Shown one piece after another: positions 1 to 10,060 of a stretch of 64,000 nucleotides of DNA (its first letter is position 1; every line of letters begins with the position of its first letter). The notes under the pieces are model-generated. The model saw only the letters and a program-made list of their open reading frames with translations. It searched no databases and had not been told where the DNA came from. The stretch is from contig JABTUA010000002.1 in assembly GCA_015075635.1 (NCBI GenBank), positions 2,546,708 to 2,610,707 on the forward strand. Direction: 5' to 3'. A program made the translations under genes and the position numbers. This DNA is from Polyangiaceae bacterium (GTDB lineage Bacteria > Myxococcota_A > Polyangia > Polyangiales > Polyangiaceae).

Positions 1-3
1 CTC

Positions 4-1908
4 TTGCGCTGGCGCGCCGGACGCGCCCTGGCCATCGGGCTCCAAGCCGCGCTCGCGTCGGCGTTCTTCGGCACTCACCTCACGAGCAGTGTGCTCAAGG
101 CGCTCTCCGGCTCGTATCTGACGCTGGGCGCGGTGGACTTCTTCGTGGCGGGTGGTCCCCACCTGCTCCGGACCATCGCCTTGGGGTACGGCCGCTGGTT
201 GCTCCTCCTGGTGCTGGTGGTCGGGGCGGTCGCGTGGCTGGTGGTCCGGCACGCGCGGCGTGCTCTCAGGAACCACGCCTCGCGCTCGCCGACCGTCGCG
301 AGCCTCGCGCTCGCCGCTGGCGTCGCGAGCGCCGGTCTGGTGCCGGCCACCCTGACCCCGGATCTGGCACTGGCCAGCCCCGAGCTCGCGTTCGTGGAGT
401 CGATGGCGCCGGAAGCGCCCGAACCGCTGCCGGTCGCCGAACGCTTTCGAGGTAGGCCCGGAGAGCAACAGCTGGTGGTGCGCGCTCCGCCCGAGGGTCC
501 GCTCCAGACAGAAGGGAAGCGCTGGGCCGACGCGGTACGCGCGCTCCCCAAGACGCGCACGAACGTGCTCCTGCTCACGCTCGAGTCGATCTCGGTCCGG
601 CACCTCGGCTACCTCGGCTACGAGCGCGGGACGACGCCCAACCTCGACCGCATCGCGGCTCGAAGCTTGCGCGCTCGGCGCGCCTGGAGCACCGCCACCC
701 ACTCCAACTACGCGCAGATGGCCATCCTGTCGTCGCTGTTTCCACGCCGGACGACCGGGCTCGACGTGTACAAGCGAATCGACTACCCGCGCGTGCTGCT
801 TCACGACGTGTTCCACACCGTGGGCCACTCGACGGCGACGATCTCGAGCCAGGACGAGACCTGGCAAGGGATGCTCAAGTTCCAGGAGACGGGCACCCCG
901 ACCTTCTACCGCCACTCCAAGAACTACTCGGGCACGCGCCTCGACATCGGCAGCGAGCTGGTGGTGCTCGATCACGTCACGGTGGACGTCGCCAACGACT
1001 GGATCCAGAGGCAAGGAGCGCGCCCCTGGTCCATGTACGTGAACTTCCAGGCGACTCACTTTCCCTACAAGCTGCAGGCCGGCATCCCGGCGCCGTATCA
1101 GCCGACCCGGCTGACCCCGGGCGGCTTCGACTACCTGAGCTACCCCGAGGGTGATCGCCAGGCCGTGATCAACCGCTACGACAACGCCCTACGCTACGTG
1201 GACGAGCAGATCGGGAAGCTCGAACGCACCCTCGAGCGCTTGGGCAAGCTCGACGACACCATCTGGGTCATCACCGCCGACCATGGCGAGAACTTCCATG
1301 ACCACGGCCAGGTCACACACGGCAAGACGCTGTACGACACGGAGGCGCGAGTCCCGCTGCTGATTCACTGGCCGAAGGGGCTCACGCCGGCGGACGTGAA
1401 CGAGCCGGTCAGCCACCTGGACATCTTGCCGACCATCCTCGATCTGTTGAAGCTGCCGCCGCACCCGGCGTTCCAGGGCAAGAGCATGCTGGAGCCTCCG
1501 GATCCCTCTCGGGAGCAGGCCGGCATCTACATGAACATTCAGGGGCTGAAGAGCGCCGAGGCCATCGTGTGCTGGCCGTGGAAGCTGGTGCAGAACCGCA
1601 GCGAGAAGACCACGCAGCTCTTCCAGCTCGAGCAGGACCCGGAGGAGAGCGACAACCGCGTCGAGCGCAACCCCAAGCTGGCCGCCGCGCTGAAGGCGAC
1701 GCTGTCGGCTCAAGTTTCGGCCCAGCTCGCGTACCACAAGAGCGACCGCACCTCCCCCTCCGAGCGCTACGCGCCGCGGCTGCTCACCTGCCCGAACGTC
1801 CCCGAGGTGCAGCGGGCCGCCGCGCCGGAGCCGGACGAGCCCGAGGCATCGCCCGATGATCCTCCGGAGAAGGCTCCGAGCGAGCCGGCTCCGGAGCGCA
1901 AGAACTGA
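4..1908 (+). CDS. Membrane-anchored alkaline-phosphatase-superfamily (sulfatase/LtaS-like) enzyme, probably 5'-partial
   Basis: Member of the sulfatase/phosphoglycerol-transferase superfamily. The first visible start is a TTG at base 4, so the real start may lie left of the window. One strong membrane segment is seen at about residues 64-83, followed by a linker and a catalytic domain from about 186. A metal-site acidic residue is in LLLTLES (E194) and the conserved TADHGE box is at about 425-429. Where classical sulfatases have C-x-P-S-R this protein reads THSNYAQ (S234), so there is no Cys to become formylglycine and no motif Arg. A Ser/Thr-nucleophile phosphatase or phosphotransferase (LTA-synthase-like) is therefore likelier than a canonical sulfatase. 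The tail from about 600 is Pro/Glu-rich. It converges with the next gene, 6 bases away. Confidence 0.8.
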   Translation: MRWRAGRALAIGLQAALASAFFGTHLTSSVLKALSGSYLTLGAVDFFVAGGPHLLRTIALGYGRWLLLLVLVVGAVAWLVVRHARRALRNHASRSPTVASLALAAGVASAGLVPATLTPDLALASPELAFVESMAPEAPEPLPVAERFRGRPGEQQLVVRAPPEGPLQTEGKRWADAVRALPKTRTNVLLLTLESISVRHLGYLGYERGTTPNLDRIAARSLRARRAWSTATHSNYAQMAILSSLFPRRTTGLDVYKRIDYPRVLLHDVFHTVGHSTATISSQDETWQGMLKFQETGTPTFYRHSKNYSGTRLDIGSELVVLDHVTVDVANDWIQRQGARPWSMYVNFQATHFPYKLQAGIPAPYQPTRLTPGGFDYLSYPEGDRQAVINRYDNALRYVDEQIGKLERTLERLGKLDDTIWVITADHGENFHDHGQVTHGKTLYDTEARVPLLIHWPKGLTPADVNEPVSHLDILPTILDLLKLPPHPAFQGKSMLEPPDPSREQAGIYMNIQGLKSAEAIVCWPWKLVQNRSEKTTQLFQLEQDPEESDNRVERNPKLAAALKATLSAQVSAQLAYHKSDRTSPSERYAPRLLTCPNVPEVQRAAAPEPDEPEASPDDPPEKAPSEPAPERKN

Positions 1909-1914
1909 ACGCTC

Positions 1915-2769
1915 TCAGCCCGAGCTCGGCGGCACTTCCAGGTGCGCCACGAGCTCCTCGAGGTGCGCGAGGTGCTCGCGGTTCACGGCGACGAAGCCGG
2001 TGGCGTCCAGCAGCTCGGAGGCCGCGCGCCGCACGTTCGAGTGCCCGTCGCCGGTCAGCGTCTCGGCTATTTCCTGGGCAATCTCCCGGGGCAGGTGCAC
2101 CGACGCCGCCAGGATGTCCGACGGAATGGGCCCGGCGCACTTGATCACGTTGACCGGCATCTTGCCCCAGCCCGCCGTGCGGATCCTCCCGGAGTCGTCG
2201 AAGTGCGCGAAGGTGGCGCCGACGTCGGCGCGACCCTCGCGCACGGCAGCGATCACCGCGTCGTGCGTTCCGCAGAAGGTCTCTCCTCGGAAGGCGCGAG
2301 CGGGGTCGATGCCCGCGGCGCGCAGTGATGCCCGGATCACCAGGTACCCCGCGGAGCTCATCGAGTCGACCCAGGCCGCGCGCGAGCCCGCGAGCTGGGT
2401 CACGTCGCGGATCGGCGAGTCTTCCCGGCTGAACAGCGCGGTCCAGTACCAGGCGGAGCCGGAGCGTACGGGGACCGCCAGCGGCACGGCGCTGCCGCGG
2501 GCGATGGCCCGGACCGCGATCATCGGCGGCAGCCACGCGAAGTGGATCTCGCCCCAGTGGAGCCCCGCGAGCAGATCGGTGTAGGACTCCACGGCGTGCG
2601 GCAGAACCGGAAACTCGAGGGCGACGCTCAGCGCGTCGCACAGCGAGCCGAGTCGGCCGTGCGTCGGCCCAGCCGCGCGGACCGTGGGCCGCATGGTGAC
2701 CCGCCCCGCGTCGGACAGCGTCGTTCCCAGACGGATCTCGTGGGGCGGAACCTTGGGCGGATCGGCCAT
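1915..2769 (-). CDS. PhnD-like phosphate/phosphonate-type periplasmic binding domain protein
   Basis: A 284-residue type II periplasmic binding protein of the PhnD/SsuA class. The order is typical: an N-terminal lobe with LHWGEIHFAWLPP, the GSAWYWTALFSREDSPI strand pair, LAGSRAAWVDSMSSAGY, and GRADVGATFAHFD late in the protein. No signal peptide or lipobox is visible after ATG 2769 and no ABC permease or ATPase is adjacent, so it may act as a cytoplasmic sensor rather than a transporter receptor. This is inference. Ligand unknown. It is divergent from the Old Yellow Enzyme gene with only 31 bases between the starts. Confidence 0.75.
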   Translation of the reverse strand: MADPPKVPPHEIRLGTTLSDAGRVTMRPTVRAAGPTHGRLGSLCDALSVALEFPVLPHAVESYTDLLAGLHWGEIHFAWLPPMIAVRAIARGSAVPLAVPVRSGSAWYWTALFSREDSPIRDVTQLAGSRAAWVDSMSSAGYLVIRASLRAAGIDPARAFRGETFCGTHDAVIAAVREGRADVGATFAHFDDSGRIRTAGWGKMPVNVIKCAGPIPSDILAASVHLPREIAQEIAETLTGDGHSNVRRAASELLDATGFVAVNREHLAHLEELVAHLEVPPSSG

Positions 2770-2782
2770 GGGTCAGCGCGGG

Positions 2783-2789
2783 TAGAATA
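2783..2789. promoter_or_regulatory. Overlapping divergent -10-like hexamers
   Basis: The same seven bases read TAGAAT on + (12 nt before ATG 2801) and TATTCT on minus (13 nt before the start at 2769). No good -35 is evident in the 31-bp gap, and the leaders would be very short in both directions. Confidence 0.35.
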
Positions 2790-2800
2790 GCGCGAATCCG

Positions 2801-4252
2801 ATGTGGCACCCGAAGAACGCCACCCGGCACGCTTTGCCCGAGGCGCGCTGGCCGAGCGCCGAAGAGGCGGCACGTGCGCGGTGGTATTCCCCGCTGCGAG
2901 CGGGACGGCTCGCGCTCGAGCGCCGTACCTGGGTCCCAGCCATGGTTCCGTGGCGCGCCAGCGACGACGGCCTGGTCACCGACGACGTGCTCGACTGGTA
3001 CGAACGCTTCGCCCGCGGACGGCCCGGCGCCCTTGTGGTCGAGGCCACGGGCATCCGCGACGTGCCGAGCGGACCGCTGCTGCGCATCGGGGACGACCGC
3101 TTCGTGCCCGGGCTCGCCGAGCTCGCGCGGACCGTCTCCCGAGCCTCGAAGGGGCACACGCGGCTCTTCATCCAGCTGATCGACTTCTTGTCCATTCGCC
3201 GCCGGCCCGAGCCCCTGCGCTACCTCGGGACCTTCCTCGAGCTCACCGAGCGCCACCGCCGCCTGCTCGGCCCGGGAACCGACCAGGAGCTGCGCGAGCG
3301 CTTGTGCCGCCTTTCCCGCCCAGAGCTCGAGGCGATCTTGACCGAGCGCGAGCGCGAGGCCCTGGACTTCGGCGCGCGCGAGCGCGTCACCGACGTGCAC
3401 CTGCCGCACATCCGCGAGCTGCCCCGCGCGCTCCCCGAGCTCTTCGCGGACGCGGCCTGCCGCGCCGAGCGCGCAGGCTTCGACGGCGTGGAGCTGCACT
3501 ATGCCCACGCCTACACCATGGCGTCGTTCCTCTCGGCGCGGAACGACCGCAGCGACGGCTACGGCACGACGCTGGCGGGACGGACGCGCCTGCCGCTCGA
3601 GGTGTTCGCGCGGGTGCGCGCCAGCGTTGGCCCGGGCTTCGTGGTCGGCTGTCGCTATCTGAGCGAAGAGTGCGTCCCCGGCGGCAGCTCGCTCGAGGAG
3701 TCCAAGCAGATCGGGTTGGCCTTCGCCCGCGCGGGTTTCGACTTCCTCTCGCTCTCCCGCGGGGGCAAGTTCGAGGACGCCAAGCAGCCGGCCGTAGGGG
3801 CTTCGGCCTACCCCTACACCGGGCCGAGCGGATGGGAGTGCATGCCGACGACGCTCGCCGACCCCGCCGGGCCGTTCGGGCGCAACGTGACGCCTACCGC
3901 GGCCGTCCGGCACGAGCTCCGCGCCGCAGGTCTCGACACGCCAGTCGTGGTGTGCGGCGGCATCGCGACCTTCGACCAGGCCGAAGCCATCCTCGCGCGC
4001 GGCGACGCCGACGTGGTCGGCTCCGCTCGGCAGAGCCTGGCGGATCCGGATTGGTTCGAGAAGATCCGCCTGGGCTGCGGCGCGACGGTGCGCCGCTGTA
4101 CGTTCACGAACTACTGCGAGGGCCTCGACCAGAAACACAAGCAGGTCACCTGCAAGCTCTGGGATCGAGTGGACCTCGACGCGCCCGGCGTGAAGCGCAG
4201 CAAAGACGGACGCCGGCGCTTGGTCGCGCCGGACTTCGACCTCCCGCGCTGA
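2801..4252 (+). CDS. Old Yellow Enzyme family NADH:flavin oxidoreductase
   Basis: A 483-residue TIM-barrel flavoprotein. The signature stretch AGFDGVELHYAHAYTMASFLS and the following N-R-S-D-x-YG correspond to the substrate/FMN-site region of OYE and 2,4-dienoyl-CoA reductase-type enzymes. VVVCGGI and ADVVGSARQSLADPDW form the phosphate-binding C-terminal strands. Four Cys near the end (C-x7-C-x5-C, then a fourth in VTCKLW) suggest the Fe-S ligands of the longer BaiH/FadH-like class, although spacing is not canonical. The C-terminal FAD/NAD domain of FadH is absent. Substrate unknown. First gene of a run of four same-strand genes (to 7616). Confidence 0.85.
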   Translation: MWHPKNATRHALPEARWPSAEEAARARWYSPLRAGRLALERRTWVPAMVPWRASDDGLVTDDVLDWYERFARGRPGALVVEATGIRDVPSGPLLRIGDDRFVPGLAELARTVSRASKGHTRLFIQLIDFLSIRRRPEPLRYLGTFLELTERHRRLLGPGTDQELRERLCRLSRPELEAILTEREREALDFGARERVTDVHLPHIRELPRALPELFADAACRAERAGFDGVELHYAHAYTMASFLSARNDRSDGYGTTLAGRTRLPLEVFARVRASVGPGFVVGCRYLSEECVPGGSSLEESKQIGLAFARAGFDFLSLSRGGKFEDAKQPAVGASAYPYTGPSGWECMPTTLADPAGPFGRNVTPTAAVRHELRAAGLDTPVVVCGGIATFDQAEAILARGDADVVGSARQSLADPDWFEKIRLGCGATVRRCTFTNYCEGLDQKHKQVTCKLWDRVDLDAPGVKRSKDGRRRLVAPDFDLPR

Positions 4253-4270
4253 GCGCGAGGCGCCACGTGC

Positions 4271-4276
4271 TAGGCT
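4271..4276 (+). promoter_or_regulatory. TAGGCT -10-like box, 6 nt before ATG 4283
   Basis: TAGGCT preceded by TGC (extended -10 form TGN). The start codon would coincide with the expected transcription start and no Shine-Dalgarno is visible. Part of the recurrent leaderless-type motif of this window. Confidence 0.4.
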
Positions 4277-4282
4277 CGGCCC

Positions 4283-5796
<1,514 letters not shown>

Positions 5797-5800
<4 letters not shown>

Positions 5801-6966
5801 GCGAGCTCCGGTTCCGCCCGCTCGACGGCGAGCTCGAGCTCGCGCGCTTGGGCGACATCGAAGGCTGGTCGTTCGGCGTGCCGAGCGCCGACAGCGCTGC
5901 TTGGCTCACCCGCGGCGGTCTCGAGCACGTGCGCGTCGCGCTCTTGGGAGAGCGCCTGGTCGGCGGGTTGCTCTTGGTCCCGATGGGGCAGTGGTTCGGC
6001 GGAAAGAGCGTGCCCATGACCGGCATCGCCGGCGTCGGAGTGGCGGCAGAGGCGCGCGGTCGCGGCGTGGCTCGCCGCATGATGGCGCACGCGGTCCGCG
6101 AGCTTTACGAGCAGGGAGTCGCGCTATCGACGCTGTACCCCGCCACCGTGCCTCTATATCGCAGCGCGGGCTACGAGCTCGCCGGCTGCCGCTTCGAGGC
6201 CGAGGTACGCCCGAGCCAGATCGGAATCCTGGAGCGCGAGCTCGAGGTGCGCGCGATCGCCGAGACCGATCACGCTCGCCTGGCCGAGCTGTACCGAGCA
6301 CGCGCGGTGGAGGAGAACGGCTACCTCGACCGGGGCGAGTACATCTGGAGCCGGGTGCGCGCACCAGGCAACCAGCCTTGCCGCGGCTGGCTGGTGGAGC
6401 ACCACGGGGTGCCGGAGGGCTACGTGTACCTGCGCCAAAAGGCCAATGGCCCGAGGTACGACCTGCTGCTGACGGACCTGTGCGCGGTCAACCGCCGCGC
6501 CCTGCGCCGGCTCTGGACCTTCCTCGGCGATCATCGCTCCCTCGCCGAGCGTGTGCTCTGGCACGCCGGCCCAGCCGACCCGTTCGTGACCGACCTGCCC
6601 GAGTGCGGGGTCCAGGTGCGCCTGAACCACCACTGGATGCTGCGCGTGGTGGAGCCGGTCGCCGCGCTCGGCGCGCGTGGCTACCCGCTCGGCCTGCGCG
6701 CCGAGCTGGATCTGGAGGTCATCGACGAGCTCCTCGGTGCGCGGCACCGCCTGCACCTGTCCGTGGCGGACGGCGCAGCCGAGGTGCGGCTCGGGGGGAC
6801 CGGGGCGCTTCGCCTGGACGTCAAGGGGCTGGCAGCCCTCTTCTCCGGCTTCTCGTCACCTCGCGCGCTGGTCGTAGCGGGCTTGGCCACCGGTGACGCG
6901 GACGTGCTCGAGCGAGCTCGGAGCCTGTTCGCGCTGCCGATGCCCACGATGCCGGACATGTTCTGA
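5797..6966 (+). CDS. Eis-family GNAT acetyltransferase with SCP2-like C-terminal domain
   Basis: A 389-residue protein of the Eis type: an N-terminal GNAT domain (acetyl-CoA loop RGRGVA, about 88-92), a second GNAT-like domain, and a C-terminal sterol-carrier-like domain. Two catalytic features of mycobacterial Eis are preserved: Tyr126 in LYRSAGYE and a C-terminal residue (Phe) whose carboxylate acts as the catalytic base. Eis enzymes acetylate amines such as aminoglycosides or peptide lysines; the natural substrate here is unknown. ATG at 5797 overlaps the upstream TGA by four bases, and its own TGA overlaps the next ATG by one base. Confidence 0.85.
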
Positions 6967-7616
6967 TGCGGTCGACTCACGTGATCTTCGATCTGGACGG
7001 TGTGCTGCTCGACACCGAGCCGCTCTACACCCGTGCCACGCAGGCGGTCGTCGACGAGTTCGGCGTCGTGTTCGACTGGTCGGTCAAGGCCGGCATGATC
7101 GGGCGGAGCGATCTGGAGGGCGCTCGGCACCTGGTCCGCTCGCTCGGCATCGCCCTCGAGCCCGAGGAGTACCTGCGCCGGCGCAAGCCGATCCTCGACG
7201 ACCTGTTCGCCTCGGCAGCGGAGATGCCCGGGGCGCGCGCGCTGGTCCGTCGCCTGGCGGAGCGAGGAGTCCCGCTCGGCGTCGCGACCTCGAGCGCGGA
7301 GTACCAGTTCCGGCTGAAGACCGCGCATCACGACTGGTTCGACGCCTTCAGCGCGGTCGTGTGCGGGGACGACCCGCGGGTCGCCGCCCCGAAACCCGCG
7401 CCGGACATCTTCCTGGTCACGGCGAGCGCGCTGGGCGCGGCGCCAGAGCGCTGCTTGGTGTTCGAGGACTCGCTCTCCGGCGTCGCGGCCGCGCGCGCGG
7501 CGGGCATGCAGGTCGTGGCGCTGCCGGATCCGGCGGTCGATGCCGCGCTCTTCGCCGACGCAGACTGGGTGGTGAGGAGCTTCGCCGAGCTCGACCTCGA
7601 GCGCTTCGGCGTGTGA
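6966..7616 (+). CDS. HAD-superfamily phosphatase, pseudouridine-5'-phosphatase-like
   Basis: A 216-residue HAD hydrolase with the nucleophile motif FDLDGVLLDTE (D9, D11), the Ser of motif II in VATSS, Lys in APKPAPDIF and the Asp of LVFEDS. Details such as the GDDP after VVCG, the KPAPDIF spacing and AAGMQVV resemble eukaryotic HDHD1/PUDP, which dephosphorylates pseudouridine 5'-phosphate; beta-phosphoglucomutase-like relatives cannot be excluded. Last gene of the 2801-7616 operon, coupled by a TGATG overlap. It converges with the next gene one base beyond the stop. Confidence 0.85.
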   Translation: MRSTHVIFDLDGVLLDTEPLYTRATQAVVDEFGVVFDWSVKAGMIGRSDLEGARHLVRSLGIALEPEEYLRRRKPILDDLFASAAEMPGARALVRRLAERGVPLGVATSSAEYQFRLKTAHHDWFDAFSAVVCGDDPRVAAPKPAPDIFLVTASALGAAPERCLVFEDSLSGVAAARAAGMQVVALPDPAVDAALFADADWVVRSFAELDLERFGV

Positions 7617-7617
7617 A

Positions 7618-8352
7618 TCAGGCGTTCCGGGGCGGCGGCTCGCTGGGCGTCAGGTGCGGGCGATCCCAGCGCACACTCAGCACGCCGACGGCCGAGAGGC
7701 GCACCGCCCGCGAGAGCGCCATGCAGAAGTAGGCACGATGCTCGCCCCGGGTCGCGAGCGGGACGATGCGCCGCGCGTCGCCGGCCGCGCGCAGCTCCTC
7801 GTTGAAGGCATCCACGACGTCGTCCACCGAGCGGAGGTTGGTCTCGCACGAGTCGAACGTCACCGCGTTGCCACCGAGGAGCAACGCCAGCTCGCGCTCG
7901 AAGGCACAAGCGTCCACCTCGCCCTCGTGGTCGATGAACAGATCGGCGCCACGACGCCGCTCGCCTACGAACGAGTGGCGGTAATACGCCGCCAGGATGG
8001 CGACTAGCTCCGCGGGCAGCTCGCCAGGCATGCCGAGCTCGGCCGCCAGCTTCTTCTTCTCCCAGTCGTCGAGCTCGAGCGCCAGGCCCTCGGCCTGCAG
8101 GCGCCGGATGGCCTCTCCGAGGGTGGTGGCCGGGCGAGTGGACTCGGGTTGCGAGGCAGCCTCGACCAGCACGGCGCGAACCGCCCCGTTGCGTGCCGAG
8201 CCGAGCACGACCCGCACGGATTGCCCCTCCAGAGGCTCGTCGACGCAGGCGGTCACGTCGAAGTGGACCTCCCTGCCGTCCTCGAGCTCCAGCGTCCCGA
8301 AGCCGTTCTCCTGCCTGAACGAGCAGACCAATCCGCTGAGCTGAGCTTCCAT
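7618..8352 (-). CDS. Cold-shock-domain-like protein with C-terminal domain of unknown function
   Basis: A 244-residue protein from ATG 8352 (an in-frame ATG at 8373 is an alternative). Residues 4-55 (GLVCSFRQENGFGTLELEDG, then HFDVTAC) look like a cold-shock/S1-type OB fold: the G-x-V-x-x-F and GFG-x-L-x-x-EDG-x-x-x-HFD pattern is kept, while a typical RNP motif is weak. The remainder has an acidic segment and a region ending in a conserved-looking RAVRLSAVGVLSV strand that I do not recognise. A nucleic-acid-binding role is inferred only from the N-terminus. No operon partner on this strand within 60 bases other than the upstream membrane protein gene. Confidence 0.65.
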   Translation of the reverse strand: MEAQLSGLVCSFRQENGFGTLELEDGREVHFDVTACVDEPLEGQSVRVVLGSARNGAVRAVLVEAASQPESTRPATTLGEAIRRLQAEGLALELDDWEKKKLAAELGMPGELPAELVAILAAYYRHSFVGERRRGADLFIDHEGEVDACAFERELALLLGGNAVTFDSCETNLRSVDDVVDAFNEELRAAGDARRIVPLATRGEHRAYFCMALSRAVRLSAVGVLSVRWDRPHLTPSEPPPRNA

Positions 8353-8411
8353 GACACCCCGATGTACGTCCATGTACGACGCGGGGGCACCGAAGCTTCC
8401 CGGTCGGCCCC

Positions 8412-10022
8412 TCAGGCCTCGGGAGCCTGGGAAATCCTTGGGGCTTCCACGCTGAGCCAGCCGAAGAATTCCGCCATCTTGGCGCGCTGGCGGGGCGGCA
8501 TGTACTCGAAGTTCCTGCCCCGGTCGATGATCTCCCAGAAGTCCTTGGTGGTGACCCGCTCGAGCTCCGTCCGGATCGCCAAGAGGCGCTCCGGCGGCTC
8601 GGTCGCCATGTCTTCGGCGATCATCCGGGCCTTCTTCTCGTCGCCGTGCAGGAGGTAGTAGGCGGCGAGCTTCACCTGCGCCTTGCGGACGCCGAGCAGG
8701 CCCCGCTCCTGGCTGCGCACGGAGAGCGGGCGGTCGAGCTCCAGGAACAAGTCCACCATCTCCTGCTCCGTCGGCGACTCGAGCTCGTGAGCGTATTGGC
8801 ACAAGGTCGAGACGTCGTAGGCGATGGTCTCGGTGACGAAGGTGAGCTTCATGTCGAAGCTCACGTGCCCGTAGTACTGCATGTGCTTGACGCCCTCGAG
8901 CGCCGACTTGGCGTGGCCGAGGCGCAGCATGGACTCGACGAGCAAGCGGTACTGGTTGAGCACGTTGTACGCCGTGCGCACCTCGCGCGCGTTGAGCGTC
9001 GAGCGCAGGTAGGAGTTCATGTAGCGGAACACCAGCTTGATCAGCTCCTCGTCCTTGGCCTCCGCTGCGGCCTCGCCGATGTAGCGCGTGTCGATGGCGA
9101 CCAGGTAGCAGATGTCGCGCATCGCCCCGAGGGCCTCGTTGTAGATCCCGAGGTACTGGCGCATCACCTTCCACTCCACCCAGGTGCGGCGCTGCTCCAG
9201 ATCGTGGAGGCTCTCGGGGTCCATGGCCACGAAGTCCGGGTTGCCTCGGATGCCGTTGCCTACGTTGAACCACACGTCGGAGGCCTTGGACTTCGTCTTC
9301 AGGTAGTCGAGCGTGAAGTCCTTGAGCGCGTCGACCGCCCCGCTGGCGATGATCTTGTCCTTGCCCGAGATGGAGTTGCTGGTGATGTCGGTGAGCTCCT
9401 CCATGGAGGCCAGGGTCAGCGCCTGGGCGTTGCCGCTCGAGTGCCCGTCGGCCAGCGCCGCGCCGTCCTGGGCGACGCTGACCGCCTCGCGCCGAATCCG
9501 CGAGATGATGTTGTTCGGCTCCAAGAACCAGAACACGTAGCCGAAGTACGGCGCCATCAGCACCAGCCCGCCGGTCGTCGCGAGCATCATCGCGACCAGC
9601 GTCAGCCGCGGGACGTAGCCCTGCTGCAGCGAGACGGAGAGCCAGACGCCGCAGACGCAGCAGACCACGTAGTAGGCGGCGACCGTCAGGTTCACCCGGT
9701 CGCGCAAGAACATGCGTGCTACGCCGGTGTAGCGCTCGGCGGAGAGCTGCACGACGATGCTGACCACCGTGATCACGATGCCGAACACGGCCGCCGTCAT
9801 GCCCGCCAGCGAGCTGACCGCGTCGCTGATGTGCTCGGGATCGAAGCGCAGATAGCGATCGAGCGGGCCCCCCTCCGGCCCCCCCGCTGCCTGCGGCACC
9901 TGGAAGAAGTCGATGGCGTAGAAGGCCCAGAAGATGGCCAGCGCCGCCGAGGTCAGGAGCGCGATCGGAAACAGCCACTGGCGCCGAAAATTCGGCGTGC
10001 TCGGGCTCTCTCGGGTCGGCAT
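8412..10022 (-). CDS. DUF2254 membrane protein
   Basis: A 536-residue protein with two N-terminal membrane pairs (about residues 15-38, 70-95, 115-135, 140-170) followed by a long cytoplasmic region rich in helices. The block SSLAGMTAAVFGIVITVVS followed by VVQLSAERYT is the hallmark of DUF2254 predicted membrane proteins. Function unknown; the family resembles small-conductance or gating-type membrane proteins only loosely. A TAGACT hexamer lies 12 bases upstream of the start (plus-strand 10035-10040). Confidence 0.75.
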   Translation of the reverse strand: MPTRESPSTPNFRRQWLFPIALLTSAALAIFWAFYAIDFFQVPQAAGGPEGGPLDRYLRFDPEHISDAVSSLAGMTAAVFGIVITVVSIVVQLSAERYTGVARMFLRDRVNLTVAAYYVVCCVCGVWLSVSLQQGYVPRLTLVAMMLATTGGLVLMAPYFGYVFWFLEPNNIISRIRREAVSVAQDGAALADGHSSGNAQALTLASMEELTDITSNSISGKDKIIASGAVDALKDFTLDYLKTKSKASDVWFNVGNGIRGNPDFVAMDPESLHDLEQRRTWVEWKVMRQYLGIYNEALGAMRDICYLVAIDTRYIGEAAAEAKDEELIKLVFRYMNSYLRSTLNAREVRTAYNVLNQYRLLVESMLRLGHAKSALEGVKHMQYYGHVSFDMKLTFVTETIAYDVSTLCQYAHELESPTEQEMVDLFLELDRPLSVRSQERGLLGVRKAQVKLAAYYLLHGDEKKARMIAEDMATEPPERLLAIRTELERVTTKDFWEIIDRGRNFEYMPPRQRAKMAEFFGWLSVEAPRISQAPEA

Positions 10023-10034
10023 GGGCGGCCGCCC

Positions 10035-10040
10035 AGTCTA
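10035..10040 (-). promoter_or_regulatory. TAGACT -10-like box, 12 nt before the DUF2254 start
   Basis: Reads TAGACT on the minus strand, in the short gap to the MepA-like gene. Weak on its own; it matches the TANNCT pattern seen before many genes here. Confidence 0.3.
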
Positions 10041-10060
10041 CTTGGCCCGGCGGGACTACT

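Noticed and set aside
8352..8373. Longer start at ATG 8373 for the cold-shock-like protein.
   Set aside because: The extra seven residues add nothing to the OB fold, which begins just after ATG 8352; kept only as an alternative.
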